Origin: Gigaspora rosea
Taxonomy: Eukaryota > Glomeromycota > Glomeromycetes > Diversisporales > Gigasporaceae
NCBI GenBank assembly: GCA_003550325.1
Contig: QKWP01000418.1
Location: 257,932 to 321,931, forward strand
Direction of reading: 5' to 3'
DNA length: 64,000 nt
Within the stretch, counting starts at the first letter, position 1; every line of letters begins with the position of its first letter. Positions 34,846-45,479 of the stretch are shown here, piece after piece. The notes beneath the pieces were generated by a model. The model was given only the letters and a program-made list of their open reading frames with translations. It was not told where the DNA came from and did no database searches. Made by a program: the position numbers and the translations under genes.

Positions 34846-35164
34846 CACATGACATATAATGAAATGCAAAATATGTAGGCGCATATAATTGCACAATATT
34901 CCATAAGTCGGATCATAAACAACTAAGTAATTAAATTTGACTTTCAATTACATGTATGGCTTTAAGGTTTCCCTGATTAGGCCACGCAAAGTTAATTTTT
35001 TGTTTTGCATAAACCGCCGACCCAATTTTCCAAAGACAATTTTTTTTTTTTTTAAATTCCTTTTGTACCAAATATTCCATTTTTGCCATTTGATGTTTTC
35101 TCCGGTGTCACCCCAAATTAAAAATCTTAGGTTCGTCCCTTTTTCTTTCCTCAAAAAAACAAGT

Positions 35165-37276
35165 AGCCCAATCATCCGGGTCTTTCCTAAAAATACAATT
35201 CTCCTCCCAATGTCCTTCCTTCAAGCATTGTTCACAGTTTTCTCTACCTTGTTCCTTTATAGGGCGAAATTCACAGTATAGATACAGCTGGGCTATTAAA
35301 TGTTCTTCTTCGTATTCATCATCTTCATCCTCCTCGTTTGAATCCGATTCTTCTTCTTCTTCACTTTCATCCTTATCTTCTGCATCGTTATCATCTTCTT
35401 TTCTTTCCCTTTTTATTTTTGAAACGTCTTCTTTACTATTCGATTACCTATGTTTGCCGGTTTACAATATTCAGTAGGGATTTTTATTTTTTTATCGCTG
35501 TCCCTTATCATTAGCTTACAGGCTTCCCAATCTAGCTGAGCTCGAGCTTTTCACATCCAATCATTTCCTACAATAACAGCATAGTTTGCAGCTTCAGTCA
35601 CTACTGCTTTTGAGGTAATAGTTTTAGTGCCTACTGTAACTGGGAACTGATTAATTTCTCCTAAGGGCCTTTTCTGTTCACCATGTATGCCTATCATTAT
35701 TACTGTTGACGGGCAGTCAATAGAAATTCCTGCTTTCTTTAAAAATCTGGCGGAAACTGCACAGCCTAATGATCCACTATCTAAAATTAAAATGATCGGC
35801 TCTCTTTAACTTGTGCCTCGCAGTACATAGACATAGTGTATTGATCATCAGTTCGATGAATTTTGACTTAGTGATTTTCCAGGACGTAACACTCATATGG
35901 CTTCTTTCCTTACATTTTGTGCTGCTTGAAATAACTGGGTATACGTTATATTGGCCTTTTTATTTTGTAAATCGGTCATTACTGAATATGGTTGAATGTT
36001 CATAATTATCGAAGGATCTACTAGCTTCGTTTTTTTTTTTCTTTATTGCCTTTCTTTTTGGTTCTTTATTATTCTCAGCTTCTGCAGTTTTTTCTTCCAG
36101 TGGATCAGGAACTTCAACGGTCTTTCCAGCATTGTCTTTTTTTCTTTTAGTAGTATATACTTCTATTAATTCATCTACCGAGGGATTTGTACATGTTGAT
36201 GTACACTTACCCTCCAAAGTTCGTTTTCTAGTTTAAATAATCCAAATCTCATTCTAATTGTGCTACCAACGCTTGAGGATGGGACGCATGTTCTTGGTGG
36301 CTTCCTGATTTTCTATAGTTTTACTTTGAGGAATCGTAGATAGAACTTGTTCATTATTTTGAGCTAACATACAGTACAAATTCGGGCAGTTCTGACTATA
36401 GTGCCCTTGTAAAACAGGTTGGAGGTCAGTTAGTCCTCCCTTGTCAGTTTTCACTTAGAGAAGGGCGAGGATGATTATTGCTAGCCCTCCTACCGTTTTC
36501 ACAACTGACACTACCTCTTTCATTAATGAGACCATTTGCTCCATTTGTTCATTTAAAACTGGAATAGCAGAAGCTAACACCAATGGAGTCTCTACGGCAC
36601 AAGCTACCTGAGGTACTGAAAATTGGGCTGTTATGGAGTTAATCACCATATTATAAATCAAAGCAGGTCCACGAGTGGCCACACCACAGGCAAAGGTTAA
36701 TTCACACATCTGAGCTTTTTCAATGGCTTTCTGGATCGTATTGGATATAAAAGGTCTAACAGCTAGTGACAAATCAGGCTGAAGGCCTTGTACAAATATT
36801 TGTACCTTTATTATTTCAGGTATTGGTTCTTACTCTAGCTACACGCTGAAACAAAACCAATATATCTTGGGCGTGCTGGTCCACAGACTCTTCTGGTCTT
36901 TGATAGCGAGTTAGTAGTTCAGAATTCCACTGAGTTATTAATACTTGAGTACAAAAATTTAATCGAAACTGCTATACAAATCCTTGTATTAGGGCCAATT
37001 CATTACTCCAAGTTAAATTTTGGGGTTCTTGATTCCTATGATTTTCCCACCATAAAGCGGCAAGACCAGTTAAGTATGCACCGACTACAGACAGCCTTCT
37101 TGCCCCACAATATTATTGGCTTCAATGGCTCTGTCTATTGCTTCCCACCACTCTACCAGATCTTGGTTTCCTCCAGTAAATGTAGGGATATTTTCCAAAT
37201 TTTGCTCTAAATTTTTTACTTGCGGACCCCGAGATTGGTTCAAAGCATTAATTCTGGCTTGTAAGAGTTGTTGCAT
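35165..37276 (-). pseudogene. Ty3-like retroelement gag-protease remnant
   Basis: On the minus strand ATG at 37274-37276 opens a Gag-like frame (MQQLLQARINALNQSRG, NIPTFTGGNQDLVEWW). After a shift comes LTGLAALWWENHRNQ and QWNSELLTRYQRP, a capsid-type region. A degenerate zinc knuckle (QGHYSQNC) lies near 36385 and a Lys/Glu-rich linker near 35960-36217. A retropepsin-like protease occupies 35520-35800: LDSGSLGCAVSARFL with catalytic Asp-Ser-Gly, ending GNDWM. An acidic run (35290-35400) and a perfect CCHC knuckle, CEQCLKEGHWEENC (35196-35237), follow. Frameshifts and stops are numerous. Reverse transcriptase and integrase are not visible downstream, and no LTR pair was identified. The element is dead. 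Confidence 0.8.
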
Positions 37277-37689
37277 TTGTTAATTCTGGTCACTATATTG
37301 TTTAGTTTCTATAAAGAGCTTGGCACATTCCTTGTTGTTTTTACTCATCAGAGTACCTACATAACATCTGCTATTACTGCTATTTTCATATATAGAACTA
37401 TTTTGCTACTAACTATAATCTATTTTTTTTTATTTATTACATTCATAAATTATATAAAGTAAGTAAAAACTGTATCATTCCACACAATCAGCACCAAAAA
37501 TGTTGTGGCCAAGAGAGAGACTTCAAGAATTTTCATATGCCAATTTAACTACTAGGCCACAATCATTAAAGTTTCAAAAAGTTTAGAATGTACGTATTTG
37601 TTTAAAATATTGAAAGAGCGATTTATTAAAAGGGCATTTAAGTTCCAAGTTCGAATTCAATTATCCTGCTAATTTTATTAACTTTCGAT

Positions 37690-38035
37690 ATTGTATATAG
37701 TGATTTGAACCGGTTGGGCTATAATCGGGTAACCGACCCGAACTGAATAAATTTTGGGTAACCGGTTGAGTAAATGCTTAATCGGTTGACCCGTACAACC
37801 GATTGAGAATCGGTTGACATAATGTAAATGACATCATAAAAGAGCAAAGGTCCCGACAAGTTCCGAAATGAAATGAATGAAAATAGTAGACGAGACAAAA
37901 ATTTGAGTAAAGGTCCGAGAATTCCCGAAAGTAAACATGAAGTAATCTTATTCGGTTGAATCGGTTGACAGCAAATATTTCAGTTCGGTTAACCGATTAA
38001 GGAAAATTTTCTCGGTTCAAATCACTAATTGTATA
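37690..38035. mobile_element. hAT-like element, CGGTTGA word, with duplications
   Basis: The element proper is 37698-38027, with ends TAGTGATTTGAACCGG and the inverse of TAGTGATTTGAACCGA. Exact ATTGTATA lies at 37690-37697 and 38028-38035. It is only 330 bp but holds about a dozen CGGTT/AACCG words. Confidence 0.93.
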
Positions 38036-38036
38036 A

Positions 38037-38437
38037 TACAAGAAGCCTATACTAGACAATAAAATAGTATAAATTAAAATGCATCAACTTTTTGTAGAGA
38101 CAAGATTTTTAAAAAATATTTGGCAAATTTGTAGAGCTTATTATAATGAACAAAGTTACTGGTCAGATTTTTTAAAATGTTGTCTTTATAAAAAGTTATA
38201 GTACTTTAAAGTTAGTTAAAATTGAAACACATAGTATATATAAAACAATAGTAATCTTTAAAATGCATCAACTTTTTATAGAGAAGGTTTTTCAAAAAAA
38301 TATTTGGCAAATTTATAGAACTAATATTGCTCTACAAAGTTACTGGTCAGTTTTTTAAAAAACCTCTTGCACAAAAAATTATAGCAATTTAAAAATTGAA
38401 ACATGTTGAGTATAGGCTTCTTGCACTATATAATAAA
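38037..38437. mobile_element. MITE with AAGAAGCCTATACT termini and an internal repeat
   Basis: CAAGAAGCCTATACT at about 38038 and its inverse near 38407-38421. The interior is two ~180-bp direct copies, each starting near AAATGCATCAACTTTTT (38079 and 38261) and containing AAAGTTACTGGTCAG. It abuts the preceding hAT-like element. Confidence 0.65.
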
Positions 38438-38839
38438 GGATTATGTAGGAATAATATTTATTTATTAGGAATCTTATATTTGATGATCAAGAGATAAAAC
38501 AAATATAATTTTATTTAAGGATTATTTATAAAATAATTATGTACAAAGTAATAATTCTTTATAATAAAGTTTGCCTGTTCCTCTGACAAAAGCCAACTCT
38601 TTATATACATTCTTTACTCGCGCTTTTTCACAATTCTTTATGGTAATTACAACAAAGTGCTTACATATTATGAAGTAATGAATTTTAAGGATTCAAAAAT
38701 GAAGTAATAGTTCTTTAATACATGCAAGGTGTAGTAATGGAAAAAATAAGGTAAAACTAAAAATGAAGTAATGGTTCATAGAAAAATGTAATCATTGAAC
38801 CGGGTAACATATGATTATCAAAATGTCTTCACTGAAACT
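38438..38839. other. Stretch without recognisable gene
   Basis: AAGTAATG words (AATGAAGTAATGGTTC, TGAAGTAATAG) recur loosely between 38665 and 38780. No coding signal. Confidence 0.4.
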
Positions 38840-38859
38840 ATAAAAAAATTGAAAATATT

Positions 38860-39990
38860 ATTATTATATATTAATTATGTTTTTATTATGTTTTAAAAAA
38901 TGTTATAATTACTAGTTATAAATTAATAATAATAATATAAATAATATATATTAAAACTGTTTTAGTAATATTAATAAAAACATTTTTAAAACATTATTAA
39001 ACTAAATAAATTTCATATTTATAGTATAATATAAATATTTATATTATATAAATATATCATATTATAATATATTTTATAATATTAAATATAATATAAATAA
39101 AACAAATCAATAATATAATGATTTAGACAAATGTGTTTACCCCAAAATCTTGCAAAAAAGATTTTTTGTTAAAATACGAAGGATGGTTTCATAAGCAAAA
39201 TTACGAGATATAAGCATTTTTTAAAAATAATTTTGGTTTAAAAAATATTTTTAAAAAACTTATTTTAATATATTTTTAAAATATAATAATAATGTTTTTA
39301 TAATATTTTTAATAATATTAAAATAATGTTTTAAAAATATTTTAAAAAAATTATTTAAATTTTTTTTTAAAATATAATAATAATATTTTTACAATATTTT
39401 TAATAATGTATTAAAAACATTTTTAAAAGTTTATTTTAAGTTATTTTTAAATAATAATAATAATGTTTTTATAATAATTTTGATAATATTAAAATAATGC
39501 TTTAAAAACATTTTTAAAAAGCTTATTTTAAACTATTTTTAAAATATAATAATAATGTTTTTATGATATTTTTAATATATTAAAATAATGTTTTAAAACC
39601 ATTTTTAAAACTTTATTTAAAGTTATTTTTAAATATAATAAGAATGTTTTTATAATAATTTTGATAATATTAAAATAATGCTTTAAAAACATTTTTAAAA
39701 AATTTATTTTAAAGTATTTTTAAAATATAGCAATAATATTTTTATAATATTTTTAATAATATTAAAATAATATTTTAAAATATTTTTAAACAATTTATTT
39801 TAAACTATTTTTAAAATATAATAATAATGTTTTTATAATAATTTTATAATATTTTTGAAACAGATTTAAATTTTTATTTTATTTTTAAAATTTTTATTAT
39901 ATTATTAATATATTATAAAAACATTATTAAAATATTTTTTTATATAAAAGCATATTTATTATATTTTCAAAATATTATTATTTTATTATA
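38860..39990. repeat. Extreme A+T satellite, ~90-bp period
   Basis: Nearly pure A/T. AAATATAATAATAATGTTTT anchors recur near 39276, 39370, 39447, 39540, 39640, 39722 and 39812, alternating with TTAAAATAATGTTTTAAAA blocks. The left part (38860-39160) is less regular. Confidence 0.8.
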
Positions 39991-40255
39991 AAAACATATA
40001 TACTTTTTTTTAAGTTTCAGTAAAGGTAGTAATCGATGCAAGTAACCAAATGATCTTCAAATGTAATCATTAATTTGTGATTAACAGCTGGTCTAAAATC
40101 GACCTCTATTGAAATAAAAAATTTTCAAACAACAACAACCTTAATTTTCCAGAATTACCCAATATATTCAAAAAAAATTCAAAATTTTCTGATTTCATAT
40201 TATGCAAACTGAAAATTAACTTTGTGTGGCCTTATATATTAATATGTGCTTATTA

Positions 40256-40421
40256 GGGGCATGCTATTTATCACGTGATTTTTACTATGGATACATGGTC
40301 AAAGGTAGTGATCACGTCTATATATTATATTAGTCAATCAAAATTAGATAAAGTGATCACACCATACATGGATAGGGGTGGCTACTAAGTAAAAAATATC
40401 ACGTGATAAATGGCATGCCCC
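40256..40421. mobile_element. 166-bp Harbinger-like MITE
   Basis: Ends GGGGCATGCTATTTATCACG and the inverse of GGGGCATGCCATTTATCACG, flanked by TTA (40253-40255; 40422-40424). The terminus matches that of 17962-19643. Confidence 0.88.
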
Positions 40422-40458
40422 TTAATTTATAGTCGATTAAAAAAATCTAATATGATAA

Positions 40459-40619
40459 GGGTGGTGATATATATTACGTAATATAATTTTACTATACCCC
40501 CTACTCCCCTCCCCCTACATAAGAGCAATTTGATTGGCTATTATGAACTTCTATATTTAACGTAAGATTTCAGAGACCCCCTCTCCCCCTAAAATATTAC
40601 ATAATATCTGTCACTACCC
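40459..40619. mobile_element. 161-bp Harbinger-like MITE, second family
   Basis: Ends GGGTGGTGATATATATTACG and the inverse of GGGTAGTGACAGATATTATG, flanked by TAA (40456-40458; 40620-40622). The two MITEs lie 40 bp apart. Similar flanking text (TATGCAAACTGAAAATTAAC near 40202; TATGCAAAACTAAAAATTAA near 40644) brackets the pair. Confidence 0.85.
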
Positions 40620-40689
40620 TAACTGGAATTTTAGAATACCATGTTATGCAAAACTAAAAATTAACTTTGCATGATCTAATAGCCTGGGA

Positions 40690-41700
40690 TCAAAAAAAAT
40701 GAAAGGCCTTCTCAGAAGAACTGAAAGTGTTTACTAAGATACTTTGCATGGACACTATATCAGTTTGTTTAAATACAGTATTCCTGTGACTCTTTGAATT
40801 GGCCAAAAATAACCTGAAGAAGAATATTAGCAGTATCAATAATTTCTTTAGACTGCCTGGTAGTATCTTGGAATCAAGTCTAATCACGTATAGTAGAGTG
40901 GTTAATGACAGGTGTGGATCCAGATTTGTATCCTAGTAGATGATTAGAAGGAAAAAAAATTAATAAGCACACTATGTAGGCACAAATGAGTGTATTATAT
41001 AAGTACTCAAAACTGTTTTCTTAAAAGCTCTTGCCTCAGATCAGAAAGAGAAAAGCATTGTATTTGCACTTCACAAAATTATTAATAACTACAGTTAAAT
41101 GAAAAAAAGGCGTTTTCAGATACACTTTGTAAAATGTCACAGCAAATTCATAGGATCTTCCTAGCATAATATTGATTTAAGAAAAGGAATAGCATCAGCA
41201 GGTGCACTTTGCGAGAACACTATACTGCCTCTATTTGATATGGCAAAAAACAAGGACATTAATGGCTGCACTACACAAAAATACTATATTGTTTAAGGAA
41301 TTTTTCATTCTAGATCAAAAGGTGAAAACATTGTTGGCTGTGCCTTGCAAAATGCTATACTGACCTCTTTGAGCTTTATTCTCTTGAGCAATAGAAAGAA
41401 TCATCTTCAAATGTACTTTGTAAAAACATGGTAATTTTTTGGGATCTCTGATAAATAATTTGGCAGAAGATATTCTATTATCCTTGGATGTTCACAGGTG
41501 CCATATTGTTTTTTTGAAAATTTTTTTCATCTTGCACCTTGCAAGAATATTATACTAACCTTTTCAAGTCTGCTTGGTAATAACCTTGAAGCAATAGGTG
41601 TAAGTTTCTTAAAATCTCTCTAATAATAACCTTGGAGCAAAAGTGGTATAAACATCTTCAGACATACTTCATAAAAATACTATGTTTGATTTTTTTGGAC
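40690..41700 (+). pseudogene. RNI-like leucine-rich repeat relic, CpG-depleted
   Basis: Repeated phrases around CACTTTGCAAAAATACTATA recur near 40740, 41066, 41124, 41205, 41268, 41342, 41416, 41548 and 41670. Translated in shifting frames they give pieces such as ALHKN-like text and CALQNAILTSLSFILLSN, matching LxxAL.xN..LTSL.L..N of ribonuclease-inhibitor-type repeats. These solenoids usually mediate protein binding. No frame stays open over more than one unit. It is related to 34350-34610. Confidence 0.5.
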
Positions 41701-42953
41701 ATTTTGGTTCATTATTAGACATACCATATAATAGAAACACAGGAAAAAAGAACACTATTAGGGACAGCTTACAGGAATACCATATATAAAGTTTTAGATG
41801 CATTTTAATAATATTACTATAATTCCTTGAATCTCACCAGTTTGGATCAGAATAAAGTATTTAAAAAAAGAATTATTTTCATAGGAATTAATGCTGAAGT
41901 TAAAAAAAATATTTGAAGAAATTTGAAAATAATATATGAGGAAGAAATTCATAATCTAACTAAACATTGATACAACCTTATAAGGACACTTGCAATTCCA
42001 AATTTAAAATAATATTTGGTAAATTAATTACTAAGTGATGGTTTGTTAAAAAAACTAATATTTTAATAATATCTATTTATGTTTAGGTTCTTATCATCTT
42101 GTTGATAAAAATAATTCAATATTAATTAGATGATAATTAAGCAATTAAGATTTTTAAATATTTTATACTTTAGTATTCATCAATATTGGTCACATACAAT
42201 TCAAACAAAATCATATCAACCAAAAGAACTTAAAACACATTATGTGATTTTGGAAGTTTTATGAACTTATACTAAATTAGCTTATAATTATAGAACTTAT
42301 TTAGGAACTACAGGAGCCTGTAAAAAACATTTATTGTAAGCATTTTAATTAATTAATTATTTTAATATAATTAATTAAATATTTATTATTATATTTTTTG
42401 GATGTATTGATAAGTGTTAAATAGTATTAGAAACATATTAAAAGAATTTCTAAAGATATAAAATACTAACAAATTTCTTTCTCCCAAAAACCTTTTATGT
42501 GAGAATGCTTGGATTATTTACAAGCAAAAATGTGTTTATGCAAATAAGCCATATACACATTATTCTAAATAGTATATTAGTTAAATATTCTAAGCAGGTA
42601 ATATAATTTAACTTAGATTATAACGATTATTATAAATTTATTAACTTAACTATTTTTTTAAAGCTTTTTAAAGTTTTTTTTTTATATTAAGTATTTACTA
42701 TAATGCAGCTACATTTTTTTATATTGATAATAAATTATTTGTATTTGCAATTGTAGGTAATTAGATTAGTAGAGAATTGATTTTTCCTTATTTTTGCTTA
42801 AAATTAAATTAACTAAAAGCAGAAAATAATGTTTAGATCAAATTTATTAATTCATAAAAATACACTTGCCAATGGTATTTATTTTTCAATAGTATTTTTC
42901 ATATAAAAGTACATTTAAAAATAAATTTTAAGATTTTAAATAAAAATTATTAT
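41701..42953. other. A+T-rich stretch, nothing recognised
   Basis: No supported gene. It belongs to the CpG-free tract described in the findings. Confidence 0.45.
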
Positions 42954-43157
42954 TGCATCTGAAACAGGAAATAGCTAAAAGTAGAAATTTTGTTATTTTA
43001 ATATAAGATTTTCAAAAATTTTTATAGTGCATTTTTAGTTTTATTTTTAATAGTTTGGTTAGGGTATAAGGTTAGTTTTAAAAATAAAAGAGTATAAGTG
43101 AAGTTTGGCAGGGCTTAAATTTTTAAATTGAGGTTCTAATTTCTAGTTTAAGCTACA
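42954..43157 (-). mobile_element. Decayed M1 MITE
   Basis: TTTGGTTAGGGTATAAGGTT, AGAGTATAAGTG, GGCAGGGCTTA and TTGAGGTTC align in order with the interior of 55608-55819. The termini survive only partly. Confidence 0.6.
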
Positions 43158-43317
43158 ATAATTATTTAAATTTTTATTCTTTAAACTGTATTATAGATAA
43201 ATTTGCCTAGAGTTTTTAAAACTCTATAAGTATTTATAGTTTTTTAAATTAAATAAAGTTTTTTAATAAGAATATGGAGTATGCTTTATAGAATTTTTTA
43301 AAGGAGTTATCTATATA

Positions 43318-43625
43318 TCGCACAGTGCGATACACTTATTTATCACCCAACCAATCAAATTTCAGAATCAGGTGTTAATATAAAAAATACAAAAAACTTA
43401 AATCAAAATTTTGTATAGAAAACAGCCCTTCGTGTTCTAACAAAAAAAATTCCTTGCAAAATTTTGGTATAAACTATGCATCACTCTAACCAAAAACTGC
43501 ACTTACTCAGTACTTACCCTAACTCTAATTAAAATCAAGTAAAGTGTTTTGTTTTTTTATTGGTTTGATCTCACATGACACTTGTACTTATAGAGTGCGA
43601 TATATAATTGTGTTGCATTGTGCGA
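43318..43625. mobile_element. MITE with TCGCACAGTGCGATACA termini
   Basis: TCGCACAGTGCGATACA at 43318 and the inverse of TCGCACAATGCAACACA ending 43625, with TA on both sides. The interior contains TTACCCTAACTCTAATT (43515) and CCAACCAATCAAATTTC. Confidence 0.7.
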
Positions 43626-43909
43626 TACATACATTTTTTCTTTTTTAAAATGTATTTTATAAACTTCATTTAGTATGCTTAGTTATCTAGGAATTTTTCT
43701 TCTTTTACTAGTAATTGTTTTTATGATATGGTAAAGTAGTATTAACACCTCAGCAATTTATAAATTTCCAAGAACACTTCTTTATAAAATGAAAATTTAG
43801 TTAGGGCTTCATTTATTTTTTTATTTGATATTTTTTGTTTTTTTGTTTTTGGTTTTGAATTTTTGGCAATCTTGCTAAAGTTATTTTCTTAGTAAGTTAT
43901 ACTATATTA

Positions 43910-44046
43910 CTGCAAAATAGTGCACACCTGTATGATATTTTAATTACCTGCACATTATTTTGAGTACATGCATGTGCACTATTTTGAAATCAATCTAGTT
44001 TTTATGCACAAAAAAGATTTTCAAAATAGTGCCCATGTGCAGTATA
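43910..44046. mobile_element. Small MITE with CTGCAAAATAGTGCA termini
   Basis: CTGCAAAATAGTGCACACC is answered by AAAATAGTGCCCATGTGCAG. TGCAC words repeat inside. The neighbouring stretch 43626-43909 holds nothing recognised. Confidence 0.55.
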
Positions 44047-44204
44047 TTTAATAGTTATTTACTATATGCTATTTGATTGATTTTAAGTACTGAAGGTGCT
44101 AAAATTTGACCAGTCAAATCATATGGCAAATAATGGTAAGGCACAATAGTGTTCTAATGCTAGTAAAGCGCAATAGCACTTTACTAGTATTAAAACTCTA
44201 TTGT

Positions 44205-45054
44205 TAGGGTGTTCAGGATTATGTTATTAGTATAATTTAGCATAATTTGAGCTCACTAGCATTATTATACTAGCAGCAGAATTCACAATTTACATTTTTT
44301 AGTATAAATTTTAGCATAATTTTGGTATTGTTGATAATAGATAAAGTATCACTAAATTTTAACAAAAATTGCAGTTTTAGCTATTATATATACTGTATAT
44401 ATAGTACAAAGAATCTAAAAATTTTATTATTTATATAATGCATACCAGAAATATAGTTATACTTGTATAACAGAGTGTATAGTTAACCACTATCTAGGTT
44501 TGATAATTTAACTACTATTAGAATCAGAAAAACAAAATCTTGTTTTTGATTGGGCATGCTAATGGGCTGTGTTAGTGCAATGTACTGCTATTGTACTTAT
44601 ATAAGCATACTGGATCTGATATTCATATTATTTTGAGTTAGCTGTAATATCATATAATAATACAAAATCAGATGAGAATGTTCTGCATTATTTATTGACT
44701 AATGCTTTTCTCAATTTTCACCAAACATGGAATGACCTATGTTAATTTGTGATGCAGACATGAGACCACAGCACTGTAATAAACTACTAATAATAATTAC
44801 ATATTATTAATAATGACAATTTTATCAATGACAATAATTATAATTATTAATAATTATATTAATTTTTTGAATTGAAAAATTAGAATAAATATAATTCATA
44901 AATAGTTATTTTTAAAATTTTATATTATAAAAGCTATAAAATTTATTAATTTAAAAAAAATTTTTTAAAAAAATTTATTAGCATTAAAAGCATAATTTCA
45001 TATCATCAGCAAGCATAATTTGCTATCATTAGCAGCAGAATTTTGGATACCCTA
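44205..45054 (+). mobile_element. hAT-like element, relative of 25270-26034, CpG-free
   Basis: Ends TAGGGTGTTCAGGATTATG and a decayed inverse (GGATACCCTA). Flanked by TCTATTGT (44197-44204) and ACTATTGT (45055-45062), one mismatch. AGCATAATTT words replace the ATTATGC words of its relative. No CG dinucleotide was found in its 850 bp. The stretch 44690-44810 also resembles the tandem unit at 26800-27075. Confidence 0.8.
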
Positions 45055-45101
45055 ACTATTGTACTATAGTTATGAGTAATTTGTGCTTGAATAACTAGTT
45101 T

Positions 45102-45333
45102 ATATGGCATTTATATTTGTTGGTTTTGTATAACCAACTGTTGCCCAGCGTTTGAAATTTTAAATTTTTATGCATGTGAGTTACACACATAGTCCAAAAA
45201 TATTTTAAATCTGGAATGGATTTAAAATATTTTAGTTAACGTGTATAACTCATATGCATAAAAATTATAAAATTTCAAATGCCAGATAACAGTTGGTAAA
45301 TACAAAATTCAACAAATAGAAAATGCCTTATAA
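45102..45333. mobile_element. Palindromic MITE with GGCATTTATATTTGTTGG arms
   Basis: Nearly the whole 230 bp folds back on itself: GGCATTTATATTTGTTGG, TTTTGTATAACCAACTGTT and TTTGAAATTTTAAATTTT all return inverted. Confidence 0.75.
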
Positions 45334-45479
45334 AAATATTTATTTGAAAATCAATCTCCTTAAATAAAAAATATATAACTTAGTGGCAAATAATTTTCTA
45401 TCTTCAATTTGTTATTTAGGTATATATATGTGTAAACAAATAGTTATCTTGTGCAGTAAGGGTCTTAATAGGTCAGGTT

